NCBI GenBank assembly: GCA_963971535.1
Contig: OZ020594.1
Location: 114,348,418-114,412,417, forward strand
Direction of reading: 5' to 3'
Source of the DNA: Notolepis coatsorum
Taxonomy: Eukaryota > Chordata > Actinopteri > Aulopiformes > Paralepididae
DNA: 64,000 nucleotides
Part shown: positions 12,797 through 24,767 of the stretch, one piece after another
How the letters are laid out: each line of letters begins with the position of its first letter
Numbering within the stretch: position 1 is the first letter of the stretch
Notes under the pieces: generated by a model
What the model saw: the letters and a program-made list of their open reading frames with translations, nothing else
Database searches by the model: none
What the model was told of the DNA's origin: nothing
Translations under genes and position numbers: made by a program

Positions 12797-14630
12797 TGTA
12801 GCAGTCTGAAAATATTGTATATTATTCAGGACTGCTGACTGGTGTTTTATATTCCCTTTGTACACAAAGACATCATTGATATTCACACGAACAATGACAC
12901 AAGCGTCCCCTTCCGAAGAGCACTGGAATATGGATTATAAACGACAGTACTGGATCATATTCTACAATGCTTTTCCCTTGTGACTGGCAGGCGGGACCAG
13001 TAGGGGGCGGTAGCAGGCAGAGAGTGGCGGAGAGAGTTGGGAGGAGATATATGGAGGAGAGAAACGGAAGACGCTCTCTTCGGCAGTGAACTTGGACAAC
13101 GAACAGTCGCAACGAACGGGGGCTCTGGAGAGCCCTGTTGCTGAAGTTATGCCAGAGGGCCCCGTGAGATAGCAACGGGTGATAGGAAGTACTGGCTAGT
13201 GGACACGATATCCTAGCAGTACCAGCGATAGTGTGTGAACAATTAGTGCAGAGCCAGGCACTAGCAATCGGGTTATAATAGTTACTGTGTGCGGTATAGG
13301 TAGCGTGCGGCTAACCGAGTATCCAAGTCCTTAACCGTCGAGTTATAGTAGCTACTGTGTGCGGTATAGAGTGCGAACCCCAGGACGAGCGTGGGCCAAC
13401 AACCGGTCTGCTCCGGCTGACTTCAACCAGATCTGCACCCGGCTGCCTGCAATCAGTCTGCTCCGGCTGACTTCAATCAGACCTGCACCAGGCTGCCTGC
13501 AACTTACGGGAGTTCCTCCCGTCCAGCAGGGGTCGTCATCGCTCAGCACACGCTCTCAGCCGGCGCTGCCTCTCTGCCCAGCTCCGCCTGCTAACATCCT
13601 CGCCGAGAGCGTTCGACGCCATCTTGCCTCCCGGACAACAGTGGAGTGGCGAGGCGGCCATTTTGGATGAGTACAAATGAGCATTGATGCTCCCGAGTTA
13701 TTATACAGTACACAGTGTGGTGCAGCCTGCGGGCGAAAGTAACATTGCTATAGGGGTACCCCAAACAATATATGCCGGCATTAAAATAGGACTTTACTGG
13801 TATTTTGTGGGCCCACTCTTTTGTTTTCGTTCCTTTTCTTTGAGCGTGATAAAATGTGTGTTTCCTAATATTTCCCATTCGGTGAACCCTTCTCTTTCCT
13901 CCCTTATGTTCCCCCTTCCTTCCCCATATTACCGACCTGGAGCAGTATATGTAATCCCTTAGGGAAGGTGGATACTGTGTCCAGCCCAGACGTGGGCAGC
14001 ACTTAGTCTGTGTACAGTGGACAGCACTTAGTCCGGGTACCGTGAGAGCACTTGGTGCCTAGGTGTAATTATATAATTACCAGATTGTAATCATTGTGTG
14101 ATGATACCCATGGTGCAATAATCACCAGACGTAGCTATGTTGTAACTAGGCCCATGGTATAATAACACTCAGACTGAACGGGAGCACGGTGTGTGTGTGT
14201 GTGTCTTTTATTGAGTCTAATTCTAATCCTTTGATGCAGGTAATATATCTATTATTAACCCCTTCCTGTTCAACCTTCCCTTTTCCCATTGTAAGGTTTC
14301 TGGTGTTACTGAGGGAGGGTACTGCTTGCGGGGGGAACCAAGTTATTTATTTACCATTCGGTCATTAGGTGTGGGGGGGTGCTAGGGGACAATCGGGGAG
14401 AGTGAGGGCGTGTTGGGGAGTACTGCTGACTGCCCAAGAGAGAGGGAGGAAGACCAGAGTACCGGACTAGGTTTGTAAATCCTGGGCCTCATACACCCCA
14501 CTGCCAGCCTCCAGTTGACGCTCCTGACCCCAAAGCCGGAGGTGCAGCTAGCCAGAGTTCTACTGTGTCTCGCTACCTAGTGACCGTGTACCACAGTTCC
14601 CACGAAGCAGGGATAAACCACCCTGCTACA
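12797..14630 (+). repeat. 5' LTR of the gypsy element
   Basis: 1834 bp, beginning TGTAGCAG and ending CTGCTACA, with TG/CA ends. It is almost identical to 20394-22233. The open frames of about 100 codons inside it recur in both LTRs and are not genes. The first tandem block at 13404-13500 repeats a CTGCTCCGGCTGACTTCAA motif twice. Confidence 0.95.
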
Positions 14631-14650
14631 TTTGGCGTCACGAACAGGAT
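14631..14650 (+). other. Primer binding site of the gypsy element
   Basis: The bases directly after the 5' LTR, TTTGGCGTCACGAACAGGAT, have the position and TGG start expected for a tRNA primer binding site. I cannot name the tRNA with certainty. Confidence 0.6.
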
Positions 14651-14697
14651 CTACATCCTACTCCACTCCCTCGTAAGTGACGACCAAGAGACCTAAG

Positions 14698-15850
14698 ATG
14701 TCAGACAGCGACACCCCGAAGCCGGAGGCCAAAGCCGGGCCGTCTCGGGTGAAGCAAAGAAATGACTCACCGTCCCCGCTCAAAGAGGAAGGAAGGGAAG
14801 CCGAGACGGTGCAGACCTTGACCGCTGAGGTGGAGTCCCTAAAGGGTCAACTCCAAGACCAGGCGGGCATCCTGGATCACCAGCACGAACAATTAGAGCA
14901 GGCCCGACGCCAAGAGTCGCTTGCCTTGGCACAGGCCGTGCTCCAACAGCTTCCTCCCGTGCCCCTCCCGGTGGTGTACGTCCAACGAGAGTGGAAGTGC
15001 AGCGAATTTGGAGGGGAAAAGGAGAGAGGGGAACCGCCAGTAGAAGACTGGATCCAGGTGATGAGGACCCACCTCCGTGCCAGTAGAATACCTGAGGAGG
15101 AACAAGCGGAGGTCGTACAGCTTCACCTCAAAGGCGAAACAGACGGTACGATTCCTGACCGAGGGAACCGTCCCCGACACTGAAGCCCTGTTCTCGCTCC
15201 TTGAGGAAACCTACGGGGACAAGGTCCCGGTCAGCATTCGCCTGGGGGAGTTCTTTGACCGAAGACAGGCCGCCGGGGAGACGTTGCGCCAGTTCGCCTA
15301 CGACCTGCAGGAGAGAATCCGTCGCCTACGACGTCGGGCGTCTGCACAGGTTGCCGACGCCACTGCCCTGCTACAAGATCGGTTTGTGGTAGGCCTCAGA
15401 GACGAGGCCCTGAGGAGAGAAATGCGGAAGTACATGAGAGAGGACGGGACGAGGCCGTTTCCTCAAGTCCTGAAGGCGGCGATCGATTGGTCGGAGGACG
15501 AGCTGGTCCTCCCCTCCGACAAGAGCTCCCCCCGGGGTTTAGTACACGCCGCGGCCGCAGAGAGACGAGAGGCCCCACCCAACGTTGACGCGCTGCAGGA
15601 AGCTATTCAGCAGCTCAAGGCAGGACAGGAACAGCTAGGTGCGCGCCAAGAGCAACTATTCCTGGCCTTCCAACAGGAACGTGACGTGCCCCGGAGAGGT
15701 GACACTGGGCAGCGACGCCGAGACGACGCGACCGCCGCCACACGGGAACCACCCCGCCGAGATGAAGAGGGCAGCCTGCAATCAGCCGGGCCACATCAGC
15801 AGGGATTGTCCCCGCTCAGCCCGCGGGCCATGCCTAGCCGCTAACCCCGC
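14698..15850 (+). pseudogene. gag: gypsy gag, frameshifted
   Basis: The likely start codon is at 14698 (MSDSDTPKPEAK). The capsid-like middle part (EFFDRRQAAGETLRQFAYDL at about 15251) lies in a different frame from the N-terminal part, with the switch near 15140. A second switch near 15760 is needed to reach a zinc-knuckle remnant (ACNQPGHISRDC, about 15774-15812). That remnant lacks the first cysteine of the CCHC pattern in the frame read. The protein would form the particle core of the retrotransposon. It cannot be made from this copy in one piece. Confidence 0.8.
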
Positions 15851-15900
15851 CCCCGAAGCTCCGGGCCGGGACAGGGTACCGGCCCGGGCCACGAAGAGCA

Positions 15901-16353
15901 GTGGACGCCGTCGCAGCCGGAGTCACCGACTCGGCTACGGAGGGCATTGGGACACAGGACCTGCACGGGGAGTGCCTCACCCTAGACGTTCAGATCGACG
16001 GGGTCGAGACCCGCTGCCTCTTCGATACAGGCGCCGAAGTCACAACCATGAACGAGAATCACTTCAGAAGACACTTCCCGCGGTCGATGTTGACCCCTTC
16101 CAACTGGATCACCCTCATCGCCGCCAACGGGTTGGAGATCCCAGTGGTGGGGTGTCTATACGCCGAAGTGAAGTGCCTAGAGATGACGTTTGTGGGTAAA
16201 TGCATATTCATCCTAAAGTACGATCCCGCCCCGAGTGGCACCAGGAGACGCCGTCCAGGGACTTCTGGGCATGAACGTGCTCGGCGGGGTAGACGGCCTG
16301 TTCAGAGGAATCAAGGGGATGCGCCTGGCGAGCCAAAGACGGGTCGACGCTAA
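15901..16353 (+). pseudogene. gypsy protease region
   Basis: The frame contains the retropepsin-type catalytic motif LFDTGAEVTT (about 16018-16047), where DTG is the active-site aspartate loop of a half-enzyme that acts as a dimer. The frame is left near 16230, where the downstream polymerase frame begins, so protease and reverse transcriptase are not joined in this copy. Confidence 0.75.
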
Positions 16354-18127
16354 GAGCATCGCCATCCGCCGTATAGTCACCGCCATGGCCCAAGAAGCCA
16401 GAGAGTGTACCGCCCCGGGAAGAATGGGGTACGTCAAAGTGGCCGGCCGAGAGCCGGTGGTTATTCCCCCACACAGCGAAGTGATCGTCTCAGGCCGCTG
16501 CGAGACGACGGTGGGGATGCGGCGCCCCGTGATGCTAGAGAACACGCCAAGTGCTAACCTGCCCCCCGGAATGCTGGTGGCGAACGTGGTGACCTACGCC
16601 CGACAGGGAAGAGTGCCGGTGCGGGTGTTGAACCCGACTGACGTTGAGATGGTGCTCAGACCCAGGTCCAGGCTGGCGGAGCTCCACTGCCCCCGTCAAG
16701 TGCGGCCTAAGGAGAGGGTGACCGTGGAGGAAGTAGACGGAGGCATCCGAGTGACGGCGATTGAGGCTCGAGACAGCCCGCCAGAGGTAGAGCTGTACGG
16801 AAGGGTCAGAGGACTGGCCGTGCCCGTGCAGGCGAATCTGCAAGATCTCACGCCGGCCCAAGTGAGCCAACTAAATCAAGTGCTGGAGAAACACAAGGCG
16901 GTGTTCTCCGTGGACGACGGAGACTACGGTTACACAACCACGGTCACTCACTACGTCCCCACCGGTAACGCATCCCCGGTCAAGCAACGGCACCGCCGAA
17001 TACCGCCTCACGTGTTTCAGGAGGTGAAGCGGCACGTACAAGACCTGGTGGACCAGGGGGTGCTAGTAGAAAGCTGCAGTCCATGGGCGTCGCCGGCCGT
17101 GATCGTCATAAAGAACGACGGCTCCGTGCGGTTCTGCTGTGACTACCGCCGCCTCAATAAGGTGACGCACCGAGATGCGTACCCCCTACCTCGTATTGAA
17201 GAGTCCCTAGACGCCTTGGGGCAGGCCAAGATCTTCTCCTCACTCGACCTCACCGCTGGCTACTTCCAAGTGGCGGTGAAAGAAGAGGATCAAGAGAAAA
17301 CAGCCGTCACGACGCCCTTCGGCCTCTACCAGTGGACCCGTATGCCCTTCGGCTTGTGTAACGCACCCGCAACCTTTCAGCGGTTGATGACCGCCGTGCT
17401 GGGAGACCTGGCCTTCGACGTCCTGCTTGTCTATTTAGACGATGTCTTAGTGTTTGCCCGTGACTTCGAGAGCCATTGCCAGAAGTTGGACCTGGTGTTT
17501 GGACGACTGCGGGAACATGGGCTCAAACTCAAGCCCCGAAAGTGCTTCCTTCTGAAGACCGAGGTCAAATTCCTGGGACACGTCGTCTCCGCAGCCGGCA
17601 TACAGGTTGACACAGACATGGTGAAGGCGTTGGAGGACTGGCCAGCGCCACGCTCAGCGAAGGAAGTGAGGCAGGTTATCGGGTTCCTGTCCTATTATCG
17701 GCGGTTCGTGCCCCGCTTCGCACAAGTGGCCCAGCCCCTGCATGCCCTGATGGGAAAAGAAAAGAAGGGGTTCGCTAAAGGCCGGCCCGAGGCCTTCAAG
17801 TGGACTCTGCAGTGTCAGATGGCCTTCGATCATCTGCGGGAGTGCCTCTTGACGCCTCCGGTGCTGGCCTACCCCGACCTCCAACTCCCATTCATAGTGA
17901 CCACAGACGGGAGCTATTTGGGACTGGGAGCAGTACTAAGCCAGAAGCAAGAGGGCGTGGAGCGAGTCATCGCCTTTGCGAGCCGAGGTCTGCGGGGGTC
18001 CGAAAGGAATGACCAAAATTACAGTGCCTTCAAGCTGGAACTCCTCGCCCTGAAGTGGGCAGTCACTGAGAAGTTCCGAGACCTCTTGATGTACGCCCAG
18101 TTCACCGTGATCACCGTAACCCATTGA
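16235..18127 (+). pseudogene. pol: gypsy reverse transcriptase and RNase H
   Basis: The uninterrupted 630-codon frame covers the protease-RT linker, then an RT domain: VRFCCDYRRLNKVTHRDAYP, SSLDLTAGYFQV, TPFGLYQWTRMPFGLCNAP, and the catalytic YLDD at 17432-17443. It continues with the RNase H start (TTDGSYLGLGAVLSQ, about 17890-17940). The frame breaks near 18110, within RNase H. RT and RNase H copy the element RNA into DNA. RT motifs are intact, but the missing RNase H end and disconnected integrase make the polyprotein defective. Confidence 0.9.
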
Positions 18128-18129
18128 AA

Positions 18130-20280
18130 CACCTAGGTACGGCCAACCTGGGAGCAGTGGAGCAGCGCTGGAACGCTCACTCACAGAGTACGACTTCGTG
18201 GTCCAGTACAAGCCTGGTCGACTCAACCAGAACGCAGACGCCCTGTCTCGCATGCCGATGCGGACCGAACCTGAGGTAGAAGACACAGAAAAAGACTTCC
18301 TAACAATACCCGCGACCGGCACTCACACCCGTCAGGGTCTACCGGAACGGACCGCCTCCTTGTGCGCCCCCGCCTCAGTCGCCCGCGATGGCTACGTCCT
18401 GGTCCCAGCGGAAGAAGTACAGGCCCTGCTAGGCCCCGAGAGACCGACCGAGACATGGGAGGTCCCGAGCGCCAGCGCTTGTCGGATAGCGACACAGAAA
18501 GGGAACAGCGGGTATGACTGGGCGGAAATGCGGCAGCTACAGGCGGACGATCCCGAGTTGGGTCCGGTGTGGCGGGCAGTGACCCGGGGAGTCCCTCCCA
18601 CCAAAGTACAGTTAAAGGAGGGAGACCCGAGACTCCGCAAGTTATACGGGCAGTGGGAGCGGTTCCGTCTGCACTAACAAGTACTGTTTCGACGAGTCAG
18701 TGACCCCCGGGACGGGGGGGAGGTTCTGCAGCTGGTGGTGCCCACAGCCCTGCGACGGAGGATCTACGAGACCCAACACGAAGATGGAGGACACTACGGA
18801 GGGCAAGGGACAGTGGACCTGATGAGGCGAAGTTATTACTGGACCGGGATGACAGAAGAGGTGAAGAAATGGGTGCAGCAATGCAAGCGATGCGCATTAG
18901 CCCGGGACGTGTTTCCTAAAGCCCAGGCCCTGATGACCTGCACCAACGTGACAGCCCCCATGGAGGTCCTTACTATGGACTTTATCGTGAAAGGTCAGTG
19001 GGTGGCTATGAGAACGTACTGGTACTGACCGACATGTTCACCAGATTCACTATTGCCATACCGACCAAAGATCAGACGGCGAAGACCACCGCCGCCGCCA
19101 TCATCAAGCATTGGTTCGTGTATTCCGGTTGCCCTGCCCGACTCCATGCCGACCAAGGGCGTAATTTCGAGTCGAGCATCATCAAGGAACTCTGCCGACT
19201 GTACGGAATCTCCAAGAGCCGCACCACGCCTTACCATCCTCAGGGGAATGGGCAATGTGAGAGGTTCAACAGGACAATGCACGACATGCTGCGGAGTCTG
19301 CCCGCAGAGAAGAAGCGAGACTGGAAGGAGCACCTACCCGAGTTGGTACTCACGTACAACTGCCACGTGCACTCCTCCACGGGGTACTCCCCCTTCTACC
19401 TGCTCTTCGGAAGGGACGCCCGAATGCCCCGAGATGTCCTGGGGGGCCGAGACGTCATCCAGGAGGGAGCGGGGGACCTAGACGAGTGGGTACAGAGTCA
19501 TCACGAGCGATTAAAGGCCGCTGCCGAGGCCGCCGAGGCCACGGCGAAGCAGGCGTCTCATCGACGCAAGAGGATTTACGACAGGAAGAGCAGAGGTGCA
19601 CTCCTGCGGGCAGGGGACCGAGTCCTGATACGCGACCACCGGACCCGGGGCCGTAACAAGATACAGGACAAGTGGGAGCCTACGTCGTACGCGGTAGTGA
19701 AGCAGAGCCACGAAGGGACACCCGTGTTCACAGTCAGGCCCGAAACAGGGGGCCCCGAGAGGACCGTGCATCGAGACCAGCTCAAGACCTGTCCGTTTCC
19801 AGCCTCCGACCTAGAAGCAAGGGTGAGGGCCCCTCGACAGACCCCTGTGGCGCTGCGGAGCTCATCCGAATCAGACAGTGGAGATGCTTTCGGGGGCCGC
19901 CGAGAACCGCATCCTAGGGCGTGTAACCACCCCAGGCCTGTGCGGGACGTCCCGGAAGAGGCAGCGAACGCTGGGTCAGACGCGGAGTCGACCCCATCGG
20001 GAGAAGAGGGGGAGGAAGGCGGAGACGGAGGCCGCGGGCGGTCCACCGATGGCCCCGGAGGGCGAGGCTGTGGTCCATGACCCACCTACAGACACAGAAG
20101 AATCCGACACGGAGTCGGAGGTGGGGGGAGTGGAACCCCTCAGAGTGGAACCAGCCCGGCCCCACAGGAGCACCAGAGGTCGGCTACCCGTTCGGTATCG
20201 CCAGGACTACGTGCTCAAGAGTGTGTTTGTTGAACAGTGTGTCCAGCTCAGGAAGGAGTGTGTGAAACTGTTAGCATAAG
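18130..20280 (+). pseudogene. pol: gypsy RNase H end, integrase and C-terminal tail, broken
   Basis: 18198-18677 carries the end of RNase H (YKPGRLNQNADALSRMP) and stops at an in-frame TAA (18675-18677). The same frame resumes with the integrase zinc-binding part (HEDGGHYGG...CKRCALARD, about 18780-18905) and the first catalytic Asp (TMDFIVKG). Near 19000 the frame shifts; 18998-20080 holds the other two catalytic residues (HADQGRNF and NGQCERFNR) and a basic/acidic tail. Integrase would insert element DNA into the chromosome. The tail is Arg/Gly/Glu rich and I see no clear chromodomain. Confidence 0.88.
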
Positions 20281-20380
20281 GTACGAGTGTCGATCGATGT
20301 GTGAAACTGTTGGTCTCAGGACCGTTTTCATGCATGGCGTTGGTTGTTGTTGTTAACTTGCAGAAGACTTAGCAAGTTCA

Positions 20381-20393
20381 AAGTGGGGGGAAA
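20381..20393 (+). other. Polypurine tract of the gypsy element
   Basis: AAAGTGGGGGGAAA lies directly before the 3' LTR, as expected for plus-strand priming. Confidence 0.8.
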
Positions 20394-22233
20394 TGTAGCA
20401 GTCTGAAAATATTGTATATTATTCAGGACTGCTGACTGGTGTTTTATATTCCCTTTGTACACAAAGACATCATTGATATTCACACGAACAATGACACAAG
20501 CGTCCCCTTCCGAAGAGCACTGGAATATGGATTATAAACGACAGTACTGGATCATATTCTACAATGCTTTTCCCTTGTGACTGGCAGGCGGGACCAGTAG
20601 GGGGCGGTAGCAGGCAGAGAGTGGCGGAGAGATTTGGGAGGAGATATATGGAGGAGAGAAACGGAAGACGCTCTCTTCGGCAGTGAACTTGGACAACGAA
20701 CAGTCGCAACGAACGGGGGCTCTGGAGAGCCCTGTTGCTGAAGTTATGCCAGAGGGCCCCGTGAAATAGCAATGGGTGATAGGAAGTACTGGCTAGTGGA
20801 CACGATATCCTAGCAGTACCAGCGATAGTGTGTGAACAATTAGTGCAGAGCCAGGCACTAGCAATCGGGTTATAATAGTTACTGTGTGCGGTATAGGTAG
20901 CGTGCGGCTAACCGAGTATCCAAGTCCTTAACCGTCGAGTTATAGTAGCTACTGTGTGCGGTATAGAGTGCGAGCCCCAGGACGAGCGTGGGCCAACAAC
21001 CGGTCTGCTCCGGCTGACTTCAACCAGATCTGCACCCGGCTGCCTGCAATCAGTCTGCTCCGGCTGACTTCAATCAGACCTGCACCAGGCTGCCTGCAAC
21101 TTACGGGAGTTCCTCCCGTCCAGCAGGGGTCGTCATCGCTCAGCACACGCTCACAGCCGGCGCTGCCTCTCTGCCCAGCTCCGCCTGCTAACATCCTCGC
21201 CGAGAGCGTTCGACGCCATCTTGCCTCCCGGACAACAGTGGAGTGGGCGAGGCGGCCATTTTGGATGAGTACAAATGAGCATTGATGCTCCCGAGTTATT
21301 ATACAGTACACAGTGTGGTGCAGCCTGCGGGCGAAAGTAACGTTGCTACTACCATTCTATAGGGGTACCCCAAACAATATATGCCGGCATTAAGATAGGA
21401 CTTTACTGGTATTTTGTGGGCCCACTCTTTTGTTTTCGTTCCTTTTCTTTGAGCGTGATAAAATGTGTGTTTCCTAATATTTCCCATTCGGTGAACCCTT
21501 CTCTTTCCTCCCTTATGTTCCCCCTTCCTTCCCCATATTACCGACCTGGAGCAGTATATGTAATCCCTTAGGGAAGGTGGATACTGTGTCCAGCCCAGAC
21601 GTGGGCAGCACTTAGTCTGTGTACAGTGGACAGCACTTAGTCCGGGTACCGTGAGAGCACTTGGTGCCTAGGTGTAATTATATAATTACCAGATTGTAAT
21701 CATTGTGTGATGATACCCATGGTGCAATAATCACCAGACGTAGCTATGTTGTAACTAGGCCCATGGTATAATAACACTCAGACTGAACGGGAGCACGGTG
21801 TGTGTGTCTTTTATTGAGTCTAATTCTAATCCTTTGATGCGGGTAATATATCTATTATTAACCCCTTCCTGTTCAACCTTCCCTTTTCCCATTGTAAGGT
21901 TTCTGGTGTTACTGAGGGAGGGTACTGCTTGCGGGGGGAACCAAGTTATTTATTTACCATTCGGTCATTAGGTGTGGGGGGGTGCTAGGGGACAATCGGG
22001 GAGAGTGAGGGCGTGTTGGGGAGTACTGCTGACTGCCCAAGAGAGAGGGAGGAAGACCAGAGTACCGGACTAGGTTTGTAAATCCTGGGCCTCATACACC
22101 CCACTGCCAGCCTCCAGTTGACGCTCCTGACCCCAAAGCCGCAGGTGCAGCTAGCCAGAGTTCTACTGTGTCTCGCTACCTAGTGACCGTGTACCACAGT
22201 TCCCACGAAGCAGGGATAATCCACCCTGCTACA
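20394..22233 (+). repeat. 3' LTR of the gypsy element
   Basis: 1840 bp. Its differences from the 5' LTR include a 14-bp insertion near 21345, a shorter GT run near 21798 and scattered single substitutions. Confidence 0.95.
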
Positions 22234-22237
22234 CATA

Positions 22238-22660
22238 GGAGAGAGAGAAGAGTTTGGATTTGAAGATATGAACAGAGCTTGCCTCCCTGACTACGGCAGG
22301 GAGTTTATTCCACAGATAGGAGAATTCTCTGTTATCTGCTGATTTCTTTTAACCCTACGGATACAGAGGTAGCCCATATTTTGTGATTGGAGGACGTGTG
22401 TCTGAATATCACGTGATGAGTTCTGATAAATAGAGCGCTGCAAGTCCATGTAGTCTTATGTTACCAGTAGCACTTTAAAGTCAGAATGGGCATTGTAATA
22501 TCACATTTTCTGGTTTTGATAATGATTCTGGCAGCTGCATTTCATATGAGTTGAAGACTTTTCACAGTAGAATGTTGTAGTCCATATAATTGATTACAGT
22601 AATCAAGTCTGGACAAAACAAAAGCATGTACGATGGTTTCAGCATCAGACACAGTTAACC
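22238..22660 (-). mobile_element. Probable LINE-derived remnant
   Basis: The sequence resembles the reverse strand of degenerate fish LINE 3' regions (ATTACAGTAATCAAGTCTGG, TTATTCCACAGATAGGAG) but carries no readable frame. The call rests on general resemblance only. Confidence 0.35.
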
Positions 22661-22734
22661 CTTGTGTGGTGTTCTGGTTTGAGGGATGTTTACTAAGATA
22701 AATGATACAATGAGTCATATCTAGTCAACTATGT

Positions 22735-24486
22735 GCCTTCTAGAATATTACGATCATCTACTACTGGTCTATTTGAAGGTTCCAAACCACAGCCTAAAGA
22801 AAATCGTGGACGCAGCCTTCGCAAACTATGCACCAAAGTTAGGGAAGCTAGATCTCTAAATATCTTCAAAAATAAGCTAAAAACGTATCTCTTCACCATA
22901 GCCTTTTAATACACTCCACTGCTGATTGTACTGACACTATTTTACTCTGTCCATTCTATTTGACTCTTTTATGACTTTTATGACAGGTTCTAAACTGTCA
23001 GGTATCAAACTATGTGAGTATCAAGCAGGAAGAAAGACTCAGGTTTTTAAAACTATGTGGGGACCCAGGCCTAGACCTGCGCCCTGAGAGGGAGGTTCGA
23101 AGGGTCAAAGTGGGTATCAAACAGGAAGGAAGACTGTCAGGTTCTACACTGTGGATATCAAACAGGGAAGGTAAAGACGGTTTTAAACTGTTAAACAGTC
23201 ATTCAGAACTACCTTATTGCAATGCACTATTGCATAATTTTACTCGGTCCATTCTATATAACTTTTTATTACAGGTTCTAAACCAGGGGTCTCAAACTCA
23301 ATTTACCTGGGGGCCGCTGGAGGTAGTGTCTGGGTGAGGCTGGGCCGCATCAAATATTAAAAAAAAAAGTATTCTTCTCAGTGGTGTCAGTGGACTCATC
23401 CACAGCTATGGAAATGCACTGTGCATTTTTTTATTCTATTACAAAGCTGTTTAATCAAATCACCAGCCAGTATTTCAGTTATTCTGGTTGCTGTGCGGTC
23501 TGAGGGGGATTTGCTTTTGTTTGCCTTCAAACATGGTCTCCATCACTTCAGTCATACATTATTTTATTATGTATGCATCAGAGAGAGAGAATGGCTGAGG
23601 TGAGGACTTGGTTGCTTCTCGTTGTGACATAGATTTAACAATAATTCTGCTTGCAGCTTGATATGATGATTTCATTCCATTTATTTTTGTGGTTCTTAGC
23701 ACTGAATTTTGAGGAAAGGTTGCATTAAAATATCTTTTGTTTCATAGTGGCGTTTCAAATTGCCACCCTTCACAAGAGCTACCGTTTCTTGGCATATTAG
23801 TCACATTGGTTTGGTGCTGGGACTCAGGATGAACGCATATTTTGCAGTCCATTCACCTTTGAATTGCAGTCGACTTTTCTTTTACTGACCATCTTTGAAC
23901 ATGCCATATTTTTCTGCTGGCTGCCTGCTGGCAAAACTTATCTCATGGAGATAAAACTGTCAACTCTGCTTTGACTCTGACTGTTTAAGACCCGCCCTAC
24001 TCTGCATCTGATTTGCAGACTGTGGGTGGGGGGGAAAACACTGACTGGACGCTGAATGTGATTGGACCAGAGCAGAGTACACAGACACAGACAGTGTGGC
24101 AGTGCAGCCGGACATGCAGAGCACTGCTCGCAGAGGAGATAGCGAGGATGCATTTGCCTTCCACTTTACTTGGTATCACTCCGGAATCACGTTTCAACCA
24201 AGTCACTAATGTAACATTGCTGTCATGAGCCTGTGCTATGGTCGCCTACAAGTGATAAAATAAATAAAACGTCCAACTCTCGCGCAACGACTCTGCAAAC
24301 AGTTGCGCGCGGGCCGCACTAACACTAAACTTTGATGTCAAGTCACTATTTGATTGCACTATTTAGATCCTAATGTGAAAAACTGATTTTTATGTCTGCA
24401 CTTTATGTGCTCATTTTATGCCTATCTTTTTCTGTTGTAAAGCACTTTGAGCTGCAATTCTATGAAAGGTGCTATACAAATAAAGT

Positions 24487-24488
<2 letters not shown>
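22735..24488 (+). mobile_element. L2 LINE 3' fragment with nested hAT piece
   Basis: The plus strand at about 22750-22910 reads as an L2 C-terminal end (SLNIFKNKLKTYLF). The typical L2 3' end (GTAAAGCACTTTGAGCTGC, then GAAAGGTGCTATACAAATAA) is at 24435-24488, followed by (TTA)n. The two halves are separated by the inserted repeat at 23284-24342. The part at 22983-23280 contains imprecise repeats of AGGTTCTAAACTGTCAGG-type motifs. Confidence 0.75.
23284..24342. mobile_element. hAT-type element, right end missing
   Basis: It starts CAGGGGTCTCAAACTCAATT and GGGGGCCGCTGG, the well-known start of a hAT family whose copies carry repeated GGCCGC motifs near both ends. The right side stops after GCGCGGGCCGCACTAACAC, well before the expected terminal CAGGGGTCTCAAA complement. 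No target duplication can be shown. No transposase. Confidence 0.65.
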
Positions 24489-24536
<48 letters not shown>

Positions 24537-24537
24537 G
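24489..24537. repeat. (TTA)n at L2 3' end
   Basis: About 16 TTA units directly after the L2 3' tail, which often primes such arrays. Confidence 0.95.
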
Positions 24538-24767
24538 GTCATTGGCCTTGTCTCATTTTCTGTGAAGAACATGTAAAAAAACATACTGTGCACCCCTACA
24601 CATCTATCTTACATACGTGGTGTAACGACCCCAGACTGTAGAAATTGTTGATGAAAACAAGTAAACATGGTAGGAATGTAACAAAAAGGTTCACTGTGTT
24701 CCATTCACTGTCTGCTTCCACCTTGTTTCATTCATATTTTTCAAGATAAACGTGATTTATTAAATTA

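Larger units (their letters stand above)
12797..22233 (+). mobile_element. Ty3/gypsy LTR retrotransposon, structurally complete, coding-defective
   Basis: Two long LTRs (12797-14630 and 20394-22233) bracket an internal region with a PBS-like site, gag, protease, reverse transcriptase, RNase H, integrase and a polypurine tract. The 4-bp target duplication is CATA (12793-12796 and 22234-22237). The domain order with integrase after RNase H defines the gypsy group. The LTRs differ by only about ten substitutions and a few small indels that I could spot, so insertion looks young. The coding region nevertheless has at least five frame changes and one in-frame stop. No envelope-like frame follows integrase. 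Confidence 0.95.

Noticed and set aside
12873..13670. Frames of about 100 codons within the gypsy LTR
   Set aside because: The same frames recur in both LTRs, have no recognised domain, and lie in regulatory LTR sequence.
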